Position numbers and translations under genes: made by a program. A stretch of DNA of 64,000 nt from Catenovulum agarivorans YM01 (GTDB lineage Bacteria > Pseudomonadota > Gammaproteobacteria > Enterobacterales > Alteromonadaceae): positions 92,585 through 156,584 of the forward strand of contig NZ_AJWM01000048.1 in assembly GCF_000281085.1 (NCBI RefSeq), read 5' to 3'. Shown here piece by piece: positions 1-10,000 of the stretch (within the stretch, counting starts at the first letter, position 1; every line of letters starts with the position of its first letter). The notes beneath the pieces were generated by a model, which saw only the letters and a list, made by a program, of their open reading frames with translations, had not been told where the DNA came from and ran no database searches.

Positions 1-82
1 AGGTTTTGAATAAATTGGCGCATAATAAGTAGTTAATAAATGTTGATGCGTTGCATTATAAAGGAAAAATTTATCGAGGAGA

Positions 83-106
83 AAGGCTGCTTGTGTCAGC
101 AGCCTT
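83..106 (-). terminator. Hairpin downstream of the 126-1406 lipoprotein gene
   Basis: AAGGCTGC and GCAGCCTT form a perfect 8-bp stem with an 8-nt loop, 20 bases past the stop of the minus-strand lipoprotein gene. Only a short T run follows on the minus strand, so termination is likely but not textbook. Nothing else is recognisable in bases 1-82. Confidence 0.5.
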
Positions 107-125
107 GGTTGAAGTATAAGTTACT

Positions 126-1406
126 CTACTGTTGGCTTTGTGGTTCAAAAGCAACCATGATGCCGTTTTCCGTGGTTCCTTCGGTTGCAAAAGTAAAGTC
201 TTGACCAAGTTTTTGCCGCATAATTGCAGTTGAATAGTCGTTGGTTTCTGCAATATCAAATGGAATAAATAACAATAAACCCATGTTGCCATCTAAGGTC
301 ATAAACTTTGATAGTTCGTCTAATGCGATGTGATTTGTCATTGGCATAGTCACTATTTCCGCATAACTAAATGCACCATTGTCATCGTTGTAAGTGGCAA
401 CTACTTCAATAAAATCGAAATCCATTAAGTTATCTCCACTGATATTAATGCCGTCATCGGTCAACTCAATATCGAGAGAAGAATTACTTGGCATTAGTGG
501 GATGCTTGTTGGCGTTAAATCAACACTGGTGAAATTTTGGAAGTTACCAACCCAAGTTGGACTTAAATATGCCAAATCAAAAGTGTTATTGTTTATGCCT
601 TGCATAAAGGCCATGCTGTCATTGCGATAGTTAAATTGAACGACATCGTAATCAGCTTCGGCAACAAAGTGATAAGCATCGTTTGCATATTGCACATGTG
701 CATAACTGCCATTATTTGCATCAAAGTAGTTTGTTTGAATGTGAGCAAGGGTCAAACTTGTGTTGTCAACTGTTGGTGCTAGAGACTGCAGTTGTTTGTC
801 TAATGTAATGCTGGTATCAGCCGCAATTACACCGGCATCAGAATAGCTATACATGCCTAGGCTTGGTGCTGAAACTATAATGGCATCGTCTGGGCATATT
901 TCTACGTGGTAAACCCATTCACCTGCATTTGTACCTGCGCTGCCAGTTTGGCTGCCAAATTTGGTTGAGAAGGTGAGTTGGTTAATGTCGGTTATGTTTG
1001 TTTCATTGACAGTAACTGAATAGCTTGGGCAGCCGCACGTACTCGCATCATCTCCCCTAATGGTGAGCGTATAAGTCTCATCGTTGAGTAAGTCTGTATA
1101 GGTTCGTGTATCTACGCCTGTTTCATAGGCCAATGTATAAGTATCACCAGGCACATCTATTTCTATAGTATTGGCTTCACCGTCGTGTGTGTAAGTAAAT
1201 TCATCAAATACTGCACCTGTGTCGTCGTAAATTGTGATTGGTACATCAGTCGCCGAAAAATTGCCGCATACATCTTTAAATTCAGCGAAGTTTAAATAGG
1301 TTGTGAAATCTGTATTGTCATCTTCATCGATCTGAACTTCTATATTACAAGCTGAGAGTGCTAAAGTAGCCGCTAAAGCGGTTAAATAATGGTGTTTCAA
1401 TTGCAT
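126..1406 (-). CDS. Hypothetical lipoprotein, 426 aa
   Basis: Function not recognised. The N-terminus is a lipoprotein signal peptide: a Lys/His-rich start, a hydrophobic Ala/Leu stretch and a lipobox LSAC with the lipidated Cys at residue 20. The mature part is acidic and rich in Thr, Asp and Asn, with beta-strand-like alternation. A Cys-Gly-Cys pair and further cysteines in the first 150 residues suggest disulfides in the envelope. The ATG at 1406 has AAGGA upstream. It is divergent from the gamma-glutamyltransferase gene across about 90 bp. The acidic residues after the Cys and the lack of an inner-membrane retention Asp at +2 (Asn is present) suggest outer-membrane sorting, which is inference. 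Confidence 0.75.
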   Translation of the reverse strand: MQLKHHYLTALAATLALSACNIEVQIDEDDNTDFTTYLNFAEFKDVCGNFSATDVPITIYDDTGAVFDEFTYTHDGEANTIEIDVPGDTYTLAYETGVDTRTYTDLLNDETYTLTIRGDDASTCGCPSYSVTVNETNITDINQLTFSTKFGSQTGSAGTNAGEWVYHVEICPDDAIIVSAPSLGMYSYSDAGVIAADTSITLDKQLQSLAPTVDNTSLTLAHIQTNYFDANNGSYAHVQYANDAYHFVAEADYDVVQFNYRNDSMAFMQGINNNTFDLAYLSPTWVGNFQNFTSVDLTPTSIPLMPSNSSLDIELTDDGINISGDNLMDFDFIEVVATYNDDNGAFSYAEIVTMPMTNHIALDELSKFMTLDGNMGLLLFIPFDIAETNDYSTAIMRQKLGQDFTFATEGTTENGIMVAFEPQSQQ

Positions 1407-1493
1407 TGTCCTTCACCTTTTAGTTGTTAAAATTTGATCCTAAGCGCGTTAAGATTAAGCTATAAACATAGTTGAGTGCTTAAGGATTGCCAA

Positions 1494-3281
1494 ATGATAG
1501 TTTTTGCATACGTATGCAATTTAGTGTTTAAACGCTTTTTTACTTATTTATCTGTTTGTTTTTTAGTTACTTTTTTATCGTCTTGCAGCTCTAGTTCTAG
1601 CTCTAAAATTGAAGTTACTGCTATTGAAGCTAGAGATCCTGAAGCTGCAACTGGCTTAAAACCCAAAAACTTAGTGACAAGCGAGCACGCAATGGTGGTT
1701 GCGGCTAACCCATATGCAGTTGAAGCTGGCTTAAAAGTGTTAAAATTGGGCGGCAGTGCTTTTGATGCGGCAATTGCTGTGCAAATGGTGTTGACACTAG
1801 TTGAGCCGCAATCATCTGGCATTGGTGGTGGTGCATTTATTTTGCATTGGGATGAAGAAAAGCAAAAACTGACCGGATTAGATGGCCGTGAAACAGCGCC
1901 TAGTCAAGCAAACAGTGAATTGTTTTTTGAAAACGGCAAGCCTGTGAGTTGGCACCAAGCCGTGGTTGGTGGCCGCAGTGTGGGTGTGCCCGGGATTATT
2001 GCTGCGCTTGAACTGGGGCATAAAAAATACGGTAAACTACCTTGGAAAATATTGTTTAAATCAGCCATTGAATTATCTGAACAAGGTTTTGTGGTATCAC
2101 CTAGGTTAGCCAGTTTGCTCGACAAGAATTTAAATCCTGGGGTAGAAACCTTGTCTGTCAGTCGAGATTATTTCTACCCGAAAGGGCAAGCTTTACAAGC
2201 CGGTGCTGTAAAAACCAACCCAGAGTTAGCTGCGAGCTTACGACTAATTTCCCAGCAAGGTGCGCAAGGCTTTTACCAAGGCCAGTTAGCCAGCGATATA
2301 GCGAATGCTGTGCAGGGCAGTAAAATAGCCCCCGGATTATTATCGTTAACAGATTTAGCCAATTATCAAGCTAAATGGCGTGAGCCAATCTGTCAGCCAT
2401 ATCATAGTTATAAGGTGTGTGGTTTTGCTCCTCCAACATCAGGTGGAACGACAGTTTTATCTACGCTCAAATTATTAGAGCCGCTTCACTTAGCTGATTA
2501 TGAGGTTAATTCAACACAAGCTTTGCATTTGCTCACGCAAGCTTGGCGATTGTCTTTTGCTGATAGAAATCACTATGTAGCAGATTCTGACTTCGTTAAT
2601 GTACCGCTTGATAAGTTATTTTCGGATAGCTACTTGAATAAACGACGCCAACTAATTGATAAAAATAAAGATATGGGATTCGTAGAAGCTGGGTTGTTTA
2701 CTGTTGATTCTGGAATTTCTTATCAGCAACCAAGCACTACGCACATCAGTATTGTTGATCAGTGGGGCAATGCCGTATCTATGACCAGCAGTATTGAAAT
2801 GGCTTTTGGCTCAGCGGTTATGGTTGGTGGTTTTCTATTAAATAATCAACTTACCGATTTTGCTTTCACTGCGGAAAAATCTGGTCAGCTGATTGCTAAC
2901 CGAGTTGAAGCAAATAAACGTCCGCGCAGCTCTATGGCGCCTACTATTGTGTTTGACCAGCAAAATAACTTTAAAGGTGCGTTAGGCTCACCTGGTGGCG
3001 CGCGTATTATTAATTATGTTAGCCAAACCTTAATTGGCTTGATTGATTGGCAATTAGATATTCAATCTGCGATTGATTTGCCAAAAATTACTAATTTAAA
3101 CGGCTCGACAGCTGTTGAAGCAGGAACGAATTTAGCTGATCAGGCTGACTATTTTTCGGGTTTAGGCCATGAGGTGGTTGTGCGTGATTTAAATAGTGGC
3201 TTGCATGGAATTTGGCTTGAAAGTGGTAAATTAACCGGTGGGGCTGATCCGCGACGTGAAGGTGTCGCTATGGGGTATTAG
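1494..3281 (+). CDS. ggt: Gamma-glutamyltransferase (lipoprotein form)
   Basis: This is a glutathione hydrolase/gamma-glutamyl transferase of the Ntn-hydrolase superfamily. It cleaves the gamma-glutamyl bond of glutathione and related compounds. The family's self-processing site is visible as Ser-Thr-Thr-His near residue 415, where the first Thr should become the nucleophile of the small subunit. It is followed by the conserved GNAVSMT and LLNNQLTDF segments and, later, GSPGG. The 595-aa length is normal for the family. The N-terminus has a hydrophobic signal ending FLSSC followed by a serine run, so the enzyme should be a lipoprotein rather than the soluble periplasmic form. The ATG at 1494 is preferred over the upstream GTG at 1476 because AAGGA sits 7 bases before it. 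Confidence 0.92.
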   Translation: MIVFAYVCNLVFKRFFTYLSVCFLVTFLSSCSSSSSSKIEVTAIEARDPEAATGLKPKNLVTSEHAMVVAANPYAVEAGLKVLKLGGSAFDAAIAVQMVLTLVEPQSSGIGGGAFILHWDEEKQKLTGLDGRETAPSQANSELFFENGKPVSWHQAVVGGRSVGVPGIIAALELGHKKYGKLPWKILFKSAIELSEQGFVVSPRLASLLDKNLNPGVETLSVSRDYFYPKGQALQAGAVKTNPELAASLRLISQQGAQGFYQGQLASDIANAVQGSKIAPGLLSLTDLANYQAKWREPICQPYHSYKVCGFAPPTSGGTTVLSTLKLLEPLHLADYEVNSTQALHLLTQAWRLSFADRNHYVADSDFVNVPLDKLFSDSYLNKRRQLIDKNKDMGFVEAGLFTVDSGISYQQPSTTHISIVDQWGNAVSMTSSIEMAFGSAVMVGGFLLNNQLTDFAFTAEKSGQLIANRVEANKRPRSSMAPTIVFDQQNNFKGALGSPGGARIINYVSQTLIGLIDWQLDIQSAIDLPKITNLNGSTAVEAGTNLADQADYFSGLGHEVVVRDLNSGLHGIWLESGKLTGGADPRREGVAMGY

Positions 3282-3319
3282 AGGCTAGGGCTGTCTTAGC
3301 TATAACTCAATTGGTTGGA

Positions 3320-3429
3320 AAATGCTGGGGCAATAACTTAGAGCAAAATTTCTTTTTCATGGATGAAAAAGCGAAGCGTACATGGATTGTATTCACAGCG
3401 GTTTTGCGAAAGTTATGCGCCAGAAGTTT
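3320..3429 (+). repeat. Structured ~110-bp dispersed element, copy 1
   Basis: This lies between the convergent ends of ggt and the next lipoprotein gene. It contains the palindrome CTTTTTCATGGATGAAAAAG (3352-3371), a second hairpin near TACATGGATTGTA, and the word CACAGCG. Outer arms GGGGCAATAACTT and AAGTTATGCGCC are nearly complementary. The core closely matches the copy at 30454-30563. No terminal direct repeat or coding capacity is visible. Confidence 0.7.
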
Positions 3430-3495
3430 CCGAGTATAGCACTTGATTTCAAGCTATTAGTGGAATGCCGCTAGCACCAAAGCCCAGAAAATTTA

Positions 3496-3939
3496 TTATC
3501 TATAAACATCCGCTTTTAGTTTATCTACCAACCATTTACCTTGTTGTTTAACCATAACTACATACTTGATATCGCGGTAACGGTTGCCATCGTATGTGCC
3601 ATCAAACATCAGCGATACAGTGGCATTTTTAGCGCTAGCTGGAATTAACGAACGACCCATTTGCGCTTTGTCTTCTTCAATTTGTACTGAATCGTAACGG
3701 CGATTAAATAAAACGCTCTGTACTCGTTTGGAACTGTGATAAGACTCTAAAATACGGCCATACTGAGGGGTTGCCAACTTAACAGCTGCACTTAAATCAT
3801 CTTGATTATAAATTGCTTCAAAAAATGCGATGGCGGCTGGACCTGGTTGTTCGTTTTCTGGTGTTTTGTCACCACAAGCCGTAAGTAATAGAGTTAAAGC
3901 AATTAAAGTCGAGATAGGAAAAAAATTAGGTTTTAACAT
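3496..3939 (-). CDS. Small lipoprotein, NTF2-like, 147 aa
   Basis: No specific family is recognised. A signal peptide ends in LLTAC (lipobox), giving a lipidated Cys near residue 22. The remainder has a helix region with 'AIAFFEAIYNQDD' character, then alternating strands ending in a basic stretch. This resembles DUF4878/NTF2-like lipoproteins that accumulate around envelope functions; the fold assignment is inference. The ATG at 3939 is chosen over the TTG at 3948 because a GGA-type ribosome site lies before it. It is convergent with ggt and followed upstream by the cysK terminator. Confidence 0.7.
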   Translation of the reverse strand: MLKPNFFPISTLIALTLLLTACGDKTPENEQPGPAAIAFFEAIYNQDDLSAAVKLATPQYGRILESYHSSKRVQSVLFNRRYDSVQIEEDKAQMGRSLIPASAKNATVSLMFDGTYDGNRYRDIKYVVMVKQQGKWLVDKLKADVYR

Positions 3940-4044
3940 TGCATCCAAAGCTTATTTTTTAAGTACCGTGACTTTCATTGTCGTAGCAACTCGTAAGATT
4001 GTAAAGCCTATAAAACAAAAACCTGTAAGATAAAAAATAGCTAA

Positions 4045-4070
4045 TAAAAAAGCGACTCAATTGAGTCGCT
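4045..4070 (-). terminator. Intrinsic terminator of cysK
   Basis: The perfect palindrome AGCGACTCAATTGAGTCGCT (4051-4070) is followed on the minus strand by a T run (A run at 4045-4050 on the plus strand). It lies 32 bases past the cysK stop. Confidence 0.9.
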
Positions 4071-4102
4071 TCAAAAAATATTTTTCGATATAAAATAGAG
4101 TG

Positions 4103-5068
4103 TTATTGCACTAGTTCAGCATCAGTGAATACTTCAGCAAATAAAGGGCTGCTTAAATAGCGCTCGGCAGAGCTTGGTAAAATAACAACTATATTCTTGT
4201 CTTTGTTTTCTGGTTTTTCAGCTAAACGAGCGGCTGCAACAACAGCAGCGCCAGAAGAAATACCCGCTAAGATGCCTTCTTCTTTCATTAGTCTGTGTGC
4301 CATTGCCATAGACTCTTCGTTAGAAACTTGCTCAACTGAGTCAACTAAATCTAAATCTAAGTTGCCAGGGATAAAACCAGCACCAATACCTTGGATTTTG
4401 TGTGGACCAGGTGTTAACTCTTGGCCTGCTTTCGCTTGAGCAATAACTGGAGAATCTGTTGGCTCTACAGCGACAGATTGAATTGCTTTACCTTGAGTGT
4501 TTTTGATGTAACGGCTAACACCAGTAATAGTTCCACCTGTACCAACACCAGCTACGAAAATATCGATTTGGCCATCAGTCGCTTCCCAAATTTCAGGACC
4601 TGTGGTTTTTTCATGAATTTCAGGGTTAGCAGGGTTTTCGAATTGTTGTAATAAAACGTATTTGCTTGGATCTGAATCACGAATTTCTTCTGCTTTAGCA
4701 ACAGCGCCTTTCATGCCTTTAGGGCCTTCAGTTAATACAATGTTTGCACCCAAAGCTTTTAATAACTTACGACGCTCTAAACTCATGGTCGCTGGCATAG
4801 TTAAGGTTAATTTGTAACCACGTGATGCCGCTACGAAAGCTAGTGCGATACCTGTGTTACCAGAAGTTGGCTCAACAATTTCTTTACCAGGCGCTAATAA
4901 ACCTTTTTTCTCAGCGTCCCAAATCATATTTGCGCCAATACGACACTTAACACTAAAACTTGGGTTGCGAGCTTCTACTTTAGCGTAAACATTACCAGAA
5001 GTTACGCGGTTTAATTTTACTAGCGGGGTATTACCAATAGATAGTGAATTATCTTCGAAAAATTTCAT
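4103..5068 (-). CDS. cysK: Cysteine synthase A (O-acetylserine sulfhydrylase)
   Basis: This PLP enzyme makes L-cysteine from O-acetylserine and sulfide in the cytoplasm. The internal aldimine Lys is in the N-terminal NPSFSVKCR segment (Lys41). The phosphate/substrate loop TSGNTG is at residues 68-73, and the glycine-rich PLP phosphate loop GVGTGGT follows near residue 175. The length of 321 aa matches CysK. AAGGA precedes the ATG at 5068. It is transcribed alone between two terminators. The conserved C-terminal region and lack of a CBS tail favour CysK; CysM is the alternative, but the sequence pattern fits CysK better. Confidence 0.95.
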   Translation of the reverse strand: MKFFEDNSLSIGNTPLVKLNRVTSGNVYAKVEARNPSFSVKCRIGANMIWDAEKKGLLAPGKEIVEPTSGNTGIALAFVAASRGYKLTLTMPATMSLERRKLLKALGANIVLTEGPKGMKGAVAKAEEIRDSDPSKYVLLQQFENPANPEIHEKTTGPEIWEATDGQIDIFVAGVGTGGTITGVSRYIKNTQGKAIQSVAVEPTDSPVIAQAKAGQELTPGPHKIQGIGAGFIPGNLDLDLVDSVEQVSNEESMAMAHRLMKEEGILAGISSGAAVVAAARLAEKPENKDKNIVVILPSSAERYLSSPLFAEVFTDAELVQ

Positions 5069-5210
5069 TTGAATATATCCTTCGTTGTCGTTATTGGAAG
5101 ATGTATTGGTTTCTAAGCTTATACCTAAAGTGCAGAAAAAGAAGTGCTTTTTTGTTATAACAAATAGCTATTTGCTTGAAACGAATTGATATGTTGACAA
5201 ACAACAGTAG

Positions 5211-5240
5211 AAAAGCAGGCTAGCTGTGTGTTACTAGCCT
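5211..5240 (-). terminator. Intrinsic terminator after the CBM48 gene
   Basis: The stem AGGCTAG/CTAGCCT (5217-5223 and 5234-5240) is followed on the minus strand by GC and then a short T run (5211-5214). It sits about 30 bases past the stop at 5271. Confidence 0.75.
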
Positions 5241-5270
5241 GATGCGAGCATAAAGTATTGCGGCTAATCT

Positions 5271-5585
5271 TTAAGCGTTGCAGTTTACAACTGAATTGTC
5301 AGTACCGCCGACTGGAGATGGCGCGTAGTTATCCGCATCCCAGTCGTTTTCCCAAACACCACCGTCTAACAAGTATTTGAATTGGTATTCTTTACCAGAC
5401 TCCAAATCCATGTTTAAGCTGAAATCGCCATTTTTAAGACGTTTCATTGGGGTAGATTGCTCGTCCCACTCATTGAAGTCACCAACAAGAAAAACATTGT
5501 CCGCTTGTTGCGCTTGCTCTGCTGTTAAGCGGAAAGTCACTTTACATACAGGCTTAGATTTTAAAAATTGTTTCTTCAGGCTCAT
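5271..5585 (-). CDS. Small isoamylase-N/CBM48-like (AMPK1-type) protein, 104 aa
   Basis: This is a single early-set/glycogen-binding-like domain with no catalytic module. Residues 17-95 show the family pattern: FLVGDFNEWD, then an MKRLKNGDF loop, EYQFKYLLDGG and WENDWDADNY. These correspond to the carbohydrate-contact strands of CBM48/AMPK glycogen-binding domains. There is no signal peptide, so it is cytoplasmic. Such orphan domains are common in marine gammaproteobacteria, but a role in glycogen binding or enzyme scaffolding is inference. AGGG precedes the start. It is monocistronic, between cysK and the divergent RND genes. Confidence 0.8.
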   Translation of the reverse strand: MSLKKQFLKSKPVCKVTFRLTAEQAQQADNVFLVGDFNEWDEQSTPMKRLKNGDFSLNMDLESGKEYQFKYLLDGGVWENDWDADNYAPSPVGGTDNSVVNCNA

Positions 5586-5901
5586 ACTCGATCCCTATAG
5601 TTTATTAATGGAAGACTTTGATACATTTAGCGTGCAATTAAATTGATACAATTAATATACCAGTTCTACACCATGAGCAAGGTCTAGCTGATGCTTTATC
5701 ACGCGAAACCAAGTTTAGTATAGCAATAAATTTAATTTGCGCACTAGGCTGATTTTTATCCAGTTTATCTTTTTTCGCGATTATTTCAGCCAAGTATTAC
5801 TTATAGATGAAAATAAGGTTATAAATAAGCCAAAACTCATTACCAAACGTATTGAGTTAGCTATGACTGTATCGAATTAAGCTTCATTAAGGAAAACTGT
5901 C
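5586..5901. other. Divergent intergenic region, 316 bp
   Basis: This AT-rich gap between the CBM48 gene and the RND adaptor should hold both promoters. I see no hairpin, strong repeat or open frame with a ribosome site in it. AAGGA at the right end serves the adaptor gene. Confidence 0.5.
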
Positions 5902-7065
5902 TTGAATACTAAAAACCTTCCTTGGCGATTTATTTGGCCTATTCTCATTCTTGCTTTCGCTGCGATTGTTTTTAAAATTTTACAAATGCAGGCTACGCCG
6001 CCTGAACAAAAACCTTTGGAGCATGCGCCGCCATTAGTTGCGACTGAGCAGTTAAATAAACAAGCTTGGCCGTTTGCAATCGACAGTCAAGCAATCGTTC
6101 AAGCGAAACAATCTACAATCGTCAGCAGCGAAATTAGTGGCAAAATAAACAAAATAGCAACTCAGTTTGATGCGGGTTTTTTCCTTGAGAAAGACACGAT
6201 TTTAATTGAAGTTTCTGAATCAAATTATCTTGCTGATGTTAAATCAGCCAAAGCGAATTTGAGCCTAGCACAAGCTAATTTGAAAGAAGAATTAGCCCGT
6301 GGTGATGTGGCTAAAATTGAGTGGCAAGCATACAGCGAACAAGCAAGTGACTTGGCGTTGAGAAAGCCGCAAATTGCAGCGCAAACGGCTAATGTTGAAT
6401 TTGCTAAAGCACAATTAGAACGAGCTGAGCGTGAACTCGCAAGAACCAAAATACGCATGCCGTATACTGGCTTGGTGGTTGAACGTAAAATAAGCCTTGG
6501 AGATTATGTCACCACAGGTTTTGCTGTCGCAAAAGTGATAGCGACTGATGTGGCTGAAATTCGTTTACCACTGACTTTAGCTCAATACCAAAAGCTCAAA
6601 CCCAACTTACCACAAACAAATGCGGTGCAAATTGCACCAATATCAGTCGAGTTGTCTAATAATTTGGCGCAGCCGCAAAGCTGGATTGCTGAGTTAGATA
6701 GGATTGAACAAGTTGTTGAAAGTGATACGCAGATTATTTATGCAGTGGCGAAAATATATGACCCATATAATTTAGCCAACACCCATTTATCTCCACTGGC
6801 TGTCGGACAGTTTGTTAAAGCGCAAATTACCATTGAACAATCAACTCAATCGTTTCGTATATCTCGAAGTTTGTTAACGCCAAGGCAACAGCTGTTGGTG
6901 GTCAATGGCGATAAGTTACGTATTAGAACACCGAATATTATTCATCAAGACCAAAATTACATATATGTTGATAAGGGGCTAGAAGCTGATGATTTATTAG
7001 TTATATCAGCTCTGAGTAAGCCAGTAGATGGTATGCGCATTCGTGTAGCTAAAGAGGTTAAGTAA
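5902..7065 (+). CDS. RND efflux periplasmic adaptor (HlyD/AcrA family)
   Basis: This is the membrane-fusion subunit that links an inner-membrane RND pump to an outer-membrane channel. Residues 10-28 are an N-terminal membrane anchor with no lipobox. A lipoyl-like half (SSEISGKI...DAGFFLEKDTILIEV) follows, then an Ala-rich coiled-coil hairpin (about residues 110-180), the second lipoyl half (TRIRMPYTGLVVERKISLGDYV-like) and a beta-barrel domain. The start codon is TTG at 5902, supported by AAGGA 8 bases upstream. The stop is one base from the ATG of the pump gene, so the two are translationally coupled. Substrate cannot be told from sequence. Confidence 0.88.
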   Translation: MNTKNLPWRFIWPILILAFAAIVFKILQMQATPPEQKPLEHAPPLVATEQLNKQAWPFAIDSQAIVQAKQSTIVSSEISGKINKIATQFDAGFFLEKDTILIEVSESNYLADVKSAKANLSLAQANLKEELARGDVAKIEWQAYSEQASDLALRKPQIAAQTANVEFAKAQLERAERELARTKIRMPYTGLVVERKISLGDYVTTGFAVAKVIATDVAEIRLPLTLAQYQKLKPNLPQTNAVQIAPISVELSNNLAQPQSWIAELDRIEQVVESDTQIIYAVAKIYDPYNLANTHLSPLAVGQFVKAQITIEQSTQSFRISRSLLTPRQQLLVVNGDKLRIRTPNIIHQDQNYIYVDKGLEADDLLVISALSKPVDGMRIRVAKEVK

Positions 7066-7066
7066 G

Positions 7067-10000
7067 ATGACAACTCAAGCATACAAAAGAGGATTGATTG
7101 CTTGGTTTGTCAATAACCCAGTAGCAGCTAACTTATTGATGATTAGCATTGTTTTAGCCGGAATCTATTCAGTATTTACCATTCGAAAACAATCTTTTCC
7201 GACCATTCAGCTAGATGAGATTCACGTACAAATTCCGTATTTGGGGGCGGCACCGCAAGAAGTAGAAGAGGGTGTTGTTTTAAAAGTTGAAGAGTCGGTT
7301 AAACGTATAGAAGGTATCAAAAAAATAGAGTCGATTGCTCAAGAAGGGCTCGCCCGAGTCATTATTGATGTGGAAGAAGGATACGATGTTGTTGAATTGC
7401 TCAACGAAGTTAAAGTACAGGTTGATGCGATACCGAGTTTGCCCGACAACACCGAGAAACCTGTTATATACAGAGTGAAGCCTGAACAAGCAGTGTTATG
7501 GCTGCAAGTGTATGGGCAGATTTCTGAACAGAAAATGAAGGCTTACGCGAATCAATTACGTGACGAAATAGTCCAGTTACCAGGGATTTCATCGGCCAAA
7601 GTGGTGGGAGCGCGTGAGTATGAAATAGGCATTGAAATTAGCCAAGAAAAGCTGGTGGCTTATGGCTTAAGTTTAAATCAGGTGGTGCAGAAAGTTAGAG
7701 CATCATCTTTAAAAATGCCTGGTGGCACCATTAAAAGTAGCAATGGTGACATTTTAATTCGAACAGACAACCAAGCGTACAATGCAGCTGATTTTGCCAA
7801 GATTGTTATTATTCAGCGAGCCAATGGTACTAAAGTTGTATTGGCCGATGTTGCGACAATTAAAGACGGTTTTGTTGAACGAGAGGCTTTTTCTAATTTT
7901 GATGGACAACCCAGTGTTGGTATTCAAGTGAACTCTGTAGGCAACCAAAACGACTTGCAGATTTCGCAGACGGTTAAAGATTATATTAAACAGGCAGAGC
8001 CAAGTTTGCCGAGTGAAGTAAAATTAGCGGTTTGGGGAGATAGCTCTTATTACTTAAACGGTCGCTTAGAATTAATGTTAAACAACATGCTGATGGGCGC
8101 TTTGTTGGTCTTTTTTATCCTATCGATTTTTCTCCAGTTAAAACTCGCTTTATGGGTGATTGTTGGTTTGTTTGTGTGTTTTTTAGGCGCGTTAGCACTA
8201 ATGCCGCATGCAGACGTCAGCATAAATATGATCAGCTTGTTTGCGTTTATTTTGGTGCTGGGCATAGTGGTAGATGATGCGATTATTATTGGCGAAAGTG
8301 TCCACAACACAGTGCAAACACATGGGAATACCGCACAAAACGTTGTTCGTGGAGCGCATCAAGTCGCTGTACCTGCTACTTTCGGTGTACTAACAACCAT
8401 AGTCGCTTTTATACCCATGTTGATGGTGCCAGGGGCATCGTCCCCTATATGGGGCTCAATTGGTATGGTGGTGATCTTGTGTTTAATTTTTTCTTTGGTT
8501 GAATCTAAATGGATTTTGCCTTCGCATCTAGTCAGCCGCAGTTATAAAGTTGCAAGCGACGCTGAGAAGAAAACATTATTAGCTAAAGTGCGTGACCGGG
8601 TTAATGGCCGGTTAAGTTATTTTATCGACAATATATATTCACCGTTTTTAAGCAAGTGTATCCACTTTCGTTATACGGTATTGGCTGGCTTTCTAGCATT
8701 TTTAATTATTACTGTTGGTATGGTTGCATCTGGTGCTGTGCGGTTTGTATTTTTCCCTAACCTGCCAAGCGATTATGTACAAGCTAGCATTACCATGGAA
8801 GACGGCACCCCTGATGTGGTTACGAATCAAGCACTCGCGCGTTTAGAGCACGCTTTATACCAAGTTCATCAAGCACATTATGCCGATTTGGATCAGCAGG
8901 TTATTGCTCATAGTTCTGCATTTAATACCGGGCAAACTAGCGGACTGATTTGGGCTGAATTAAACAGAGACTACAGCGGTAAAATAGATGGTGTAGATGT
9001 TGCGAATTTTTGGCGAGAGCAATTTGGTGAAATGGCAGGTGTGCGCTCAGTCAGTTTTAATGGTTCTATACAAGGGGGCGCGGGCGCTGATTTAGAGTTT
9101 TTATTTAGAAGCGACAATACAGCACAAATTGCCGCGGCAGCACAAATGCTCAAAGAGCGTTTGCAAAATTATCAAGGTGTTTATGATGTTGATGACTCTT
9201 ATTCAGGTGGTAAAGATGAAGTGCAGTTGTCGGTAAAACCAGCCGGCATAGCTTTGGGGTTAGAGTTAGCAGATTTATCTAATCAAGTGCGAGCTGCATT
9301 TTATGGGGCTGAAGTGCAGCGCATACAGCGTGATGATGAAGAAATTAAAGTTATGGTCAGATATCCACGCGAACAACGCCAATCTATCCAGAACCTAGAG
9401 CAAATGTGGGTCGACTTACCCAATGGCAAACGCGCTATTTTCGCAACTGTCGCCGAATTTCACATGGCAAGTGGTTATTCTTCTATCCAGCGCATTGATT
9501 ACCAAAGAGCGGTTAGTGTGACAGCGAAAGTAGATAAGGCAGTTGCTGAGCCTGGGAAAATTGCCACCGAAGTTTCAGAGCAGATTATCCCTGATATTTT
9601 GCAAGAATATCCTGAAGTTAAGTTTGAATTGTTTGGAGCATCGAAAGAAGAACAAGAAGCTATGGTCAGTTTAGGTATCGGATTCTTATTTGCACTTGTG
9701 GCGATTTATGCACTAATGGCCATTCCACTTAAATCTTATAGTCAGCCTTTTATTATTATGTCGGTCATTCCTTTTGGCATTTTAGGTGCTGTGATTGGTC
9801 ATATGATTTTAGGACTGTCGGTCAGTATATTGTCGTTTTTTGGCGTCATCGCTTTGGCTGGCGTTGTGGTCAACGACTCGCTTATTTTGGTTGATTTTAT
9901 TAATAGATCACGTATCCAAGGGGAAACTTTGTTGAATTCAATTCAGCAAGCGGGCGCTAAACGTTTTAGAGCGATATTGTTAACTTCGCTGACCACCTTT

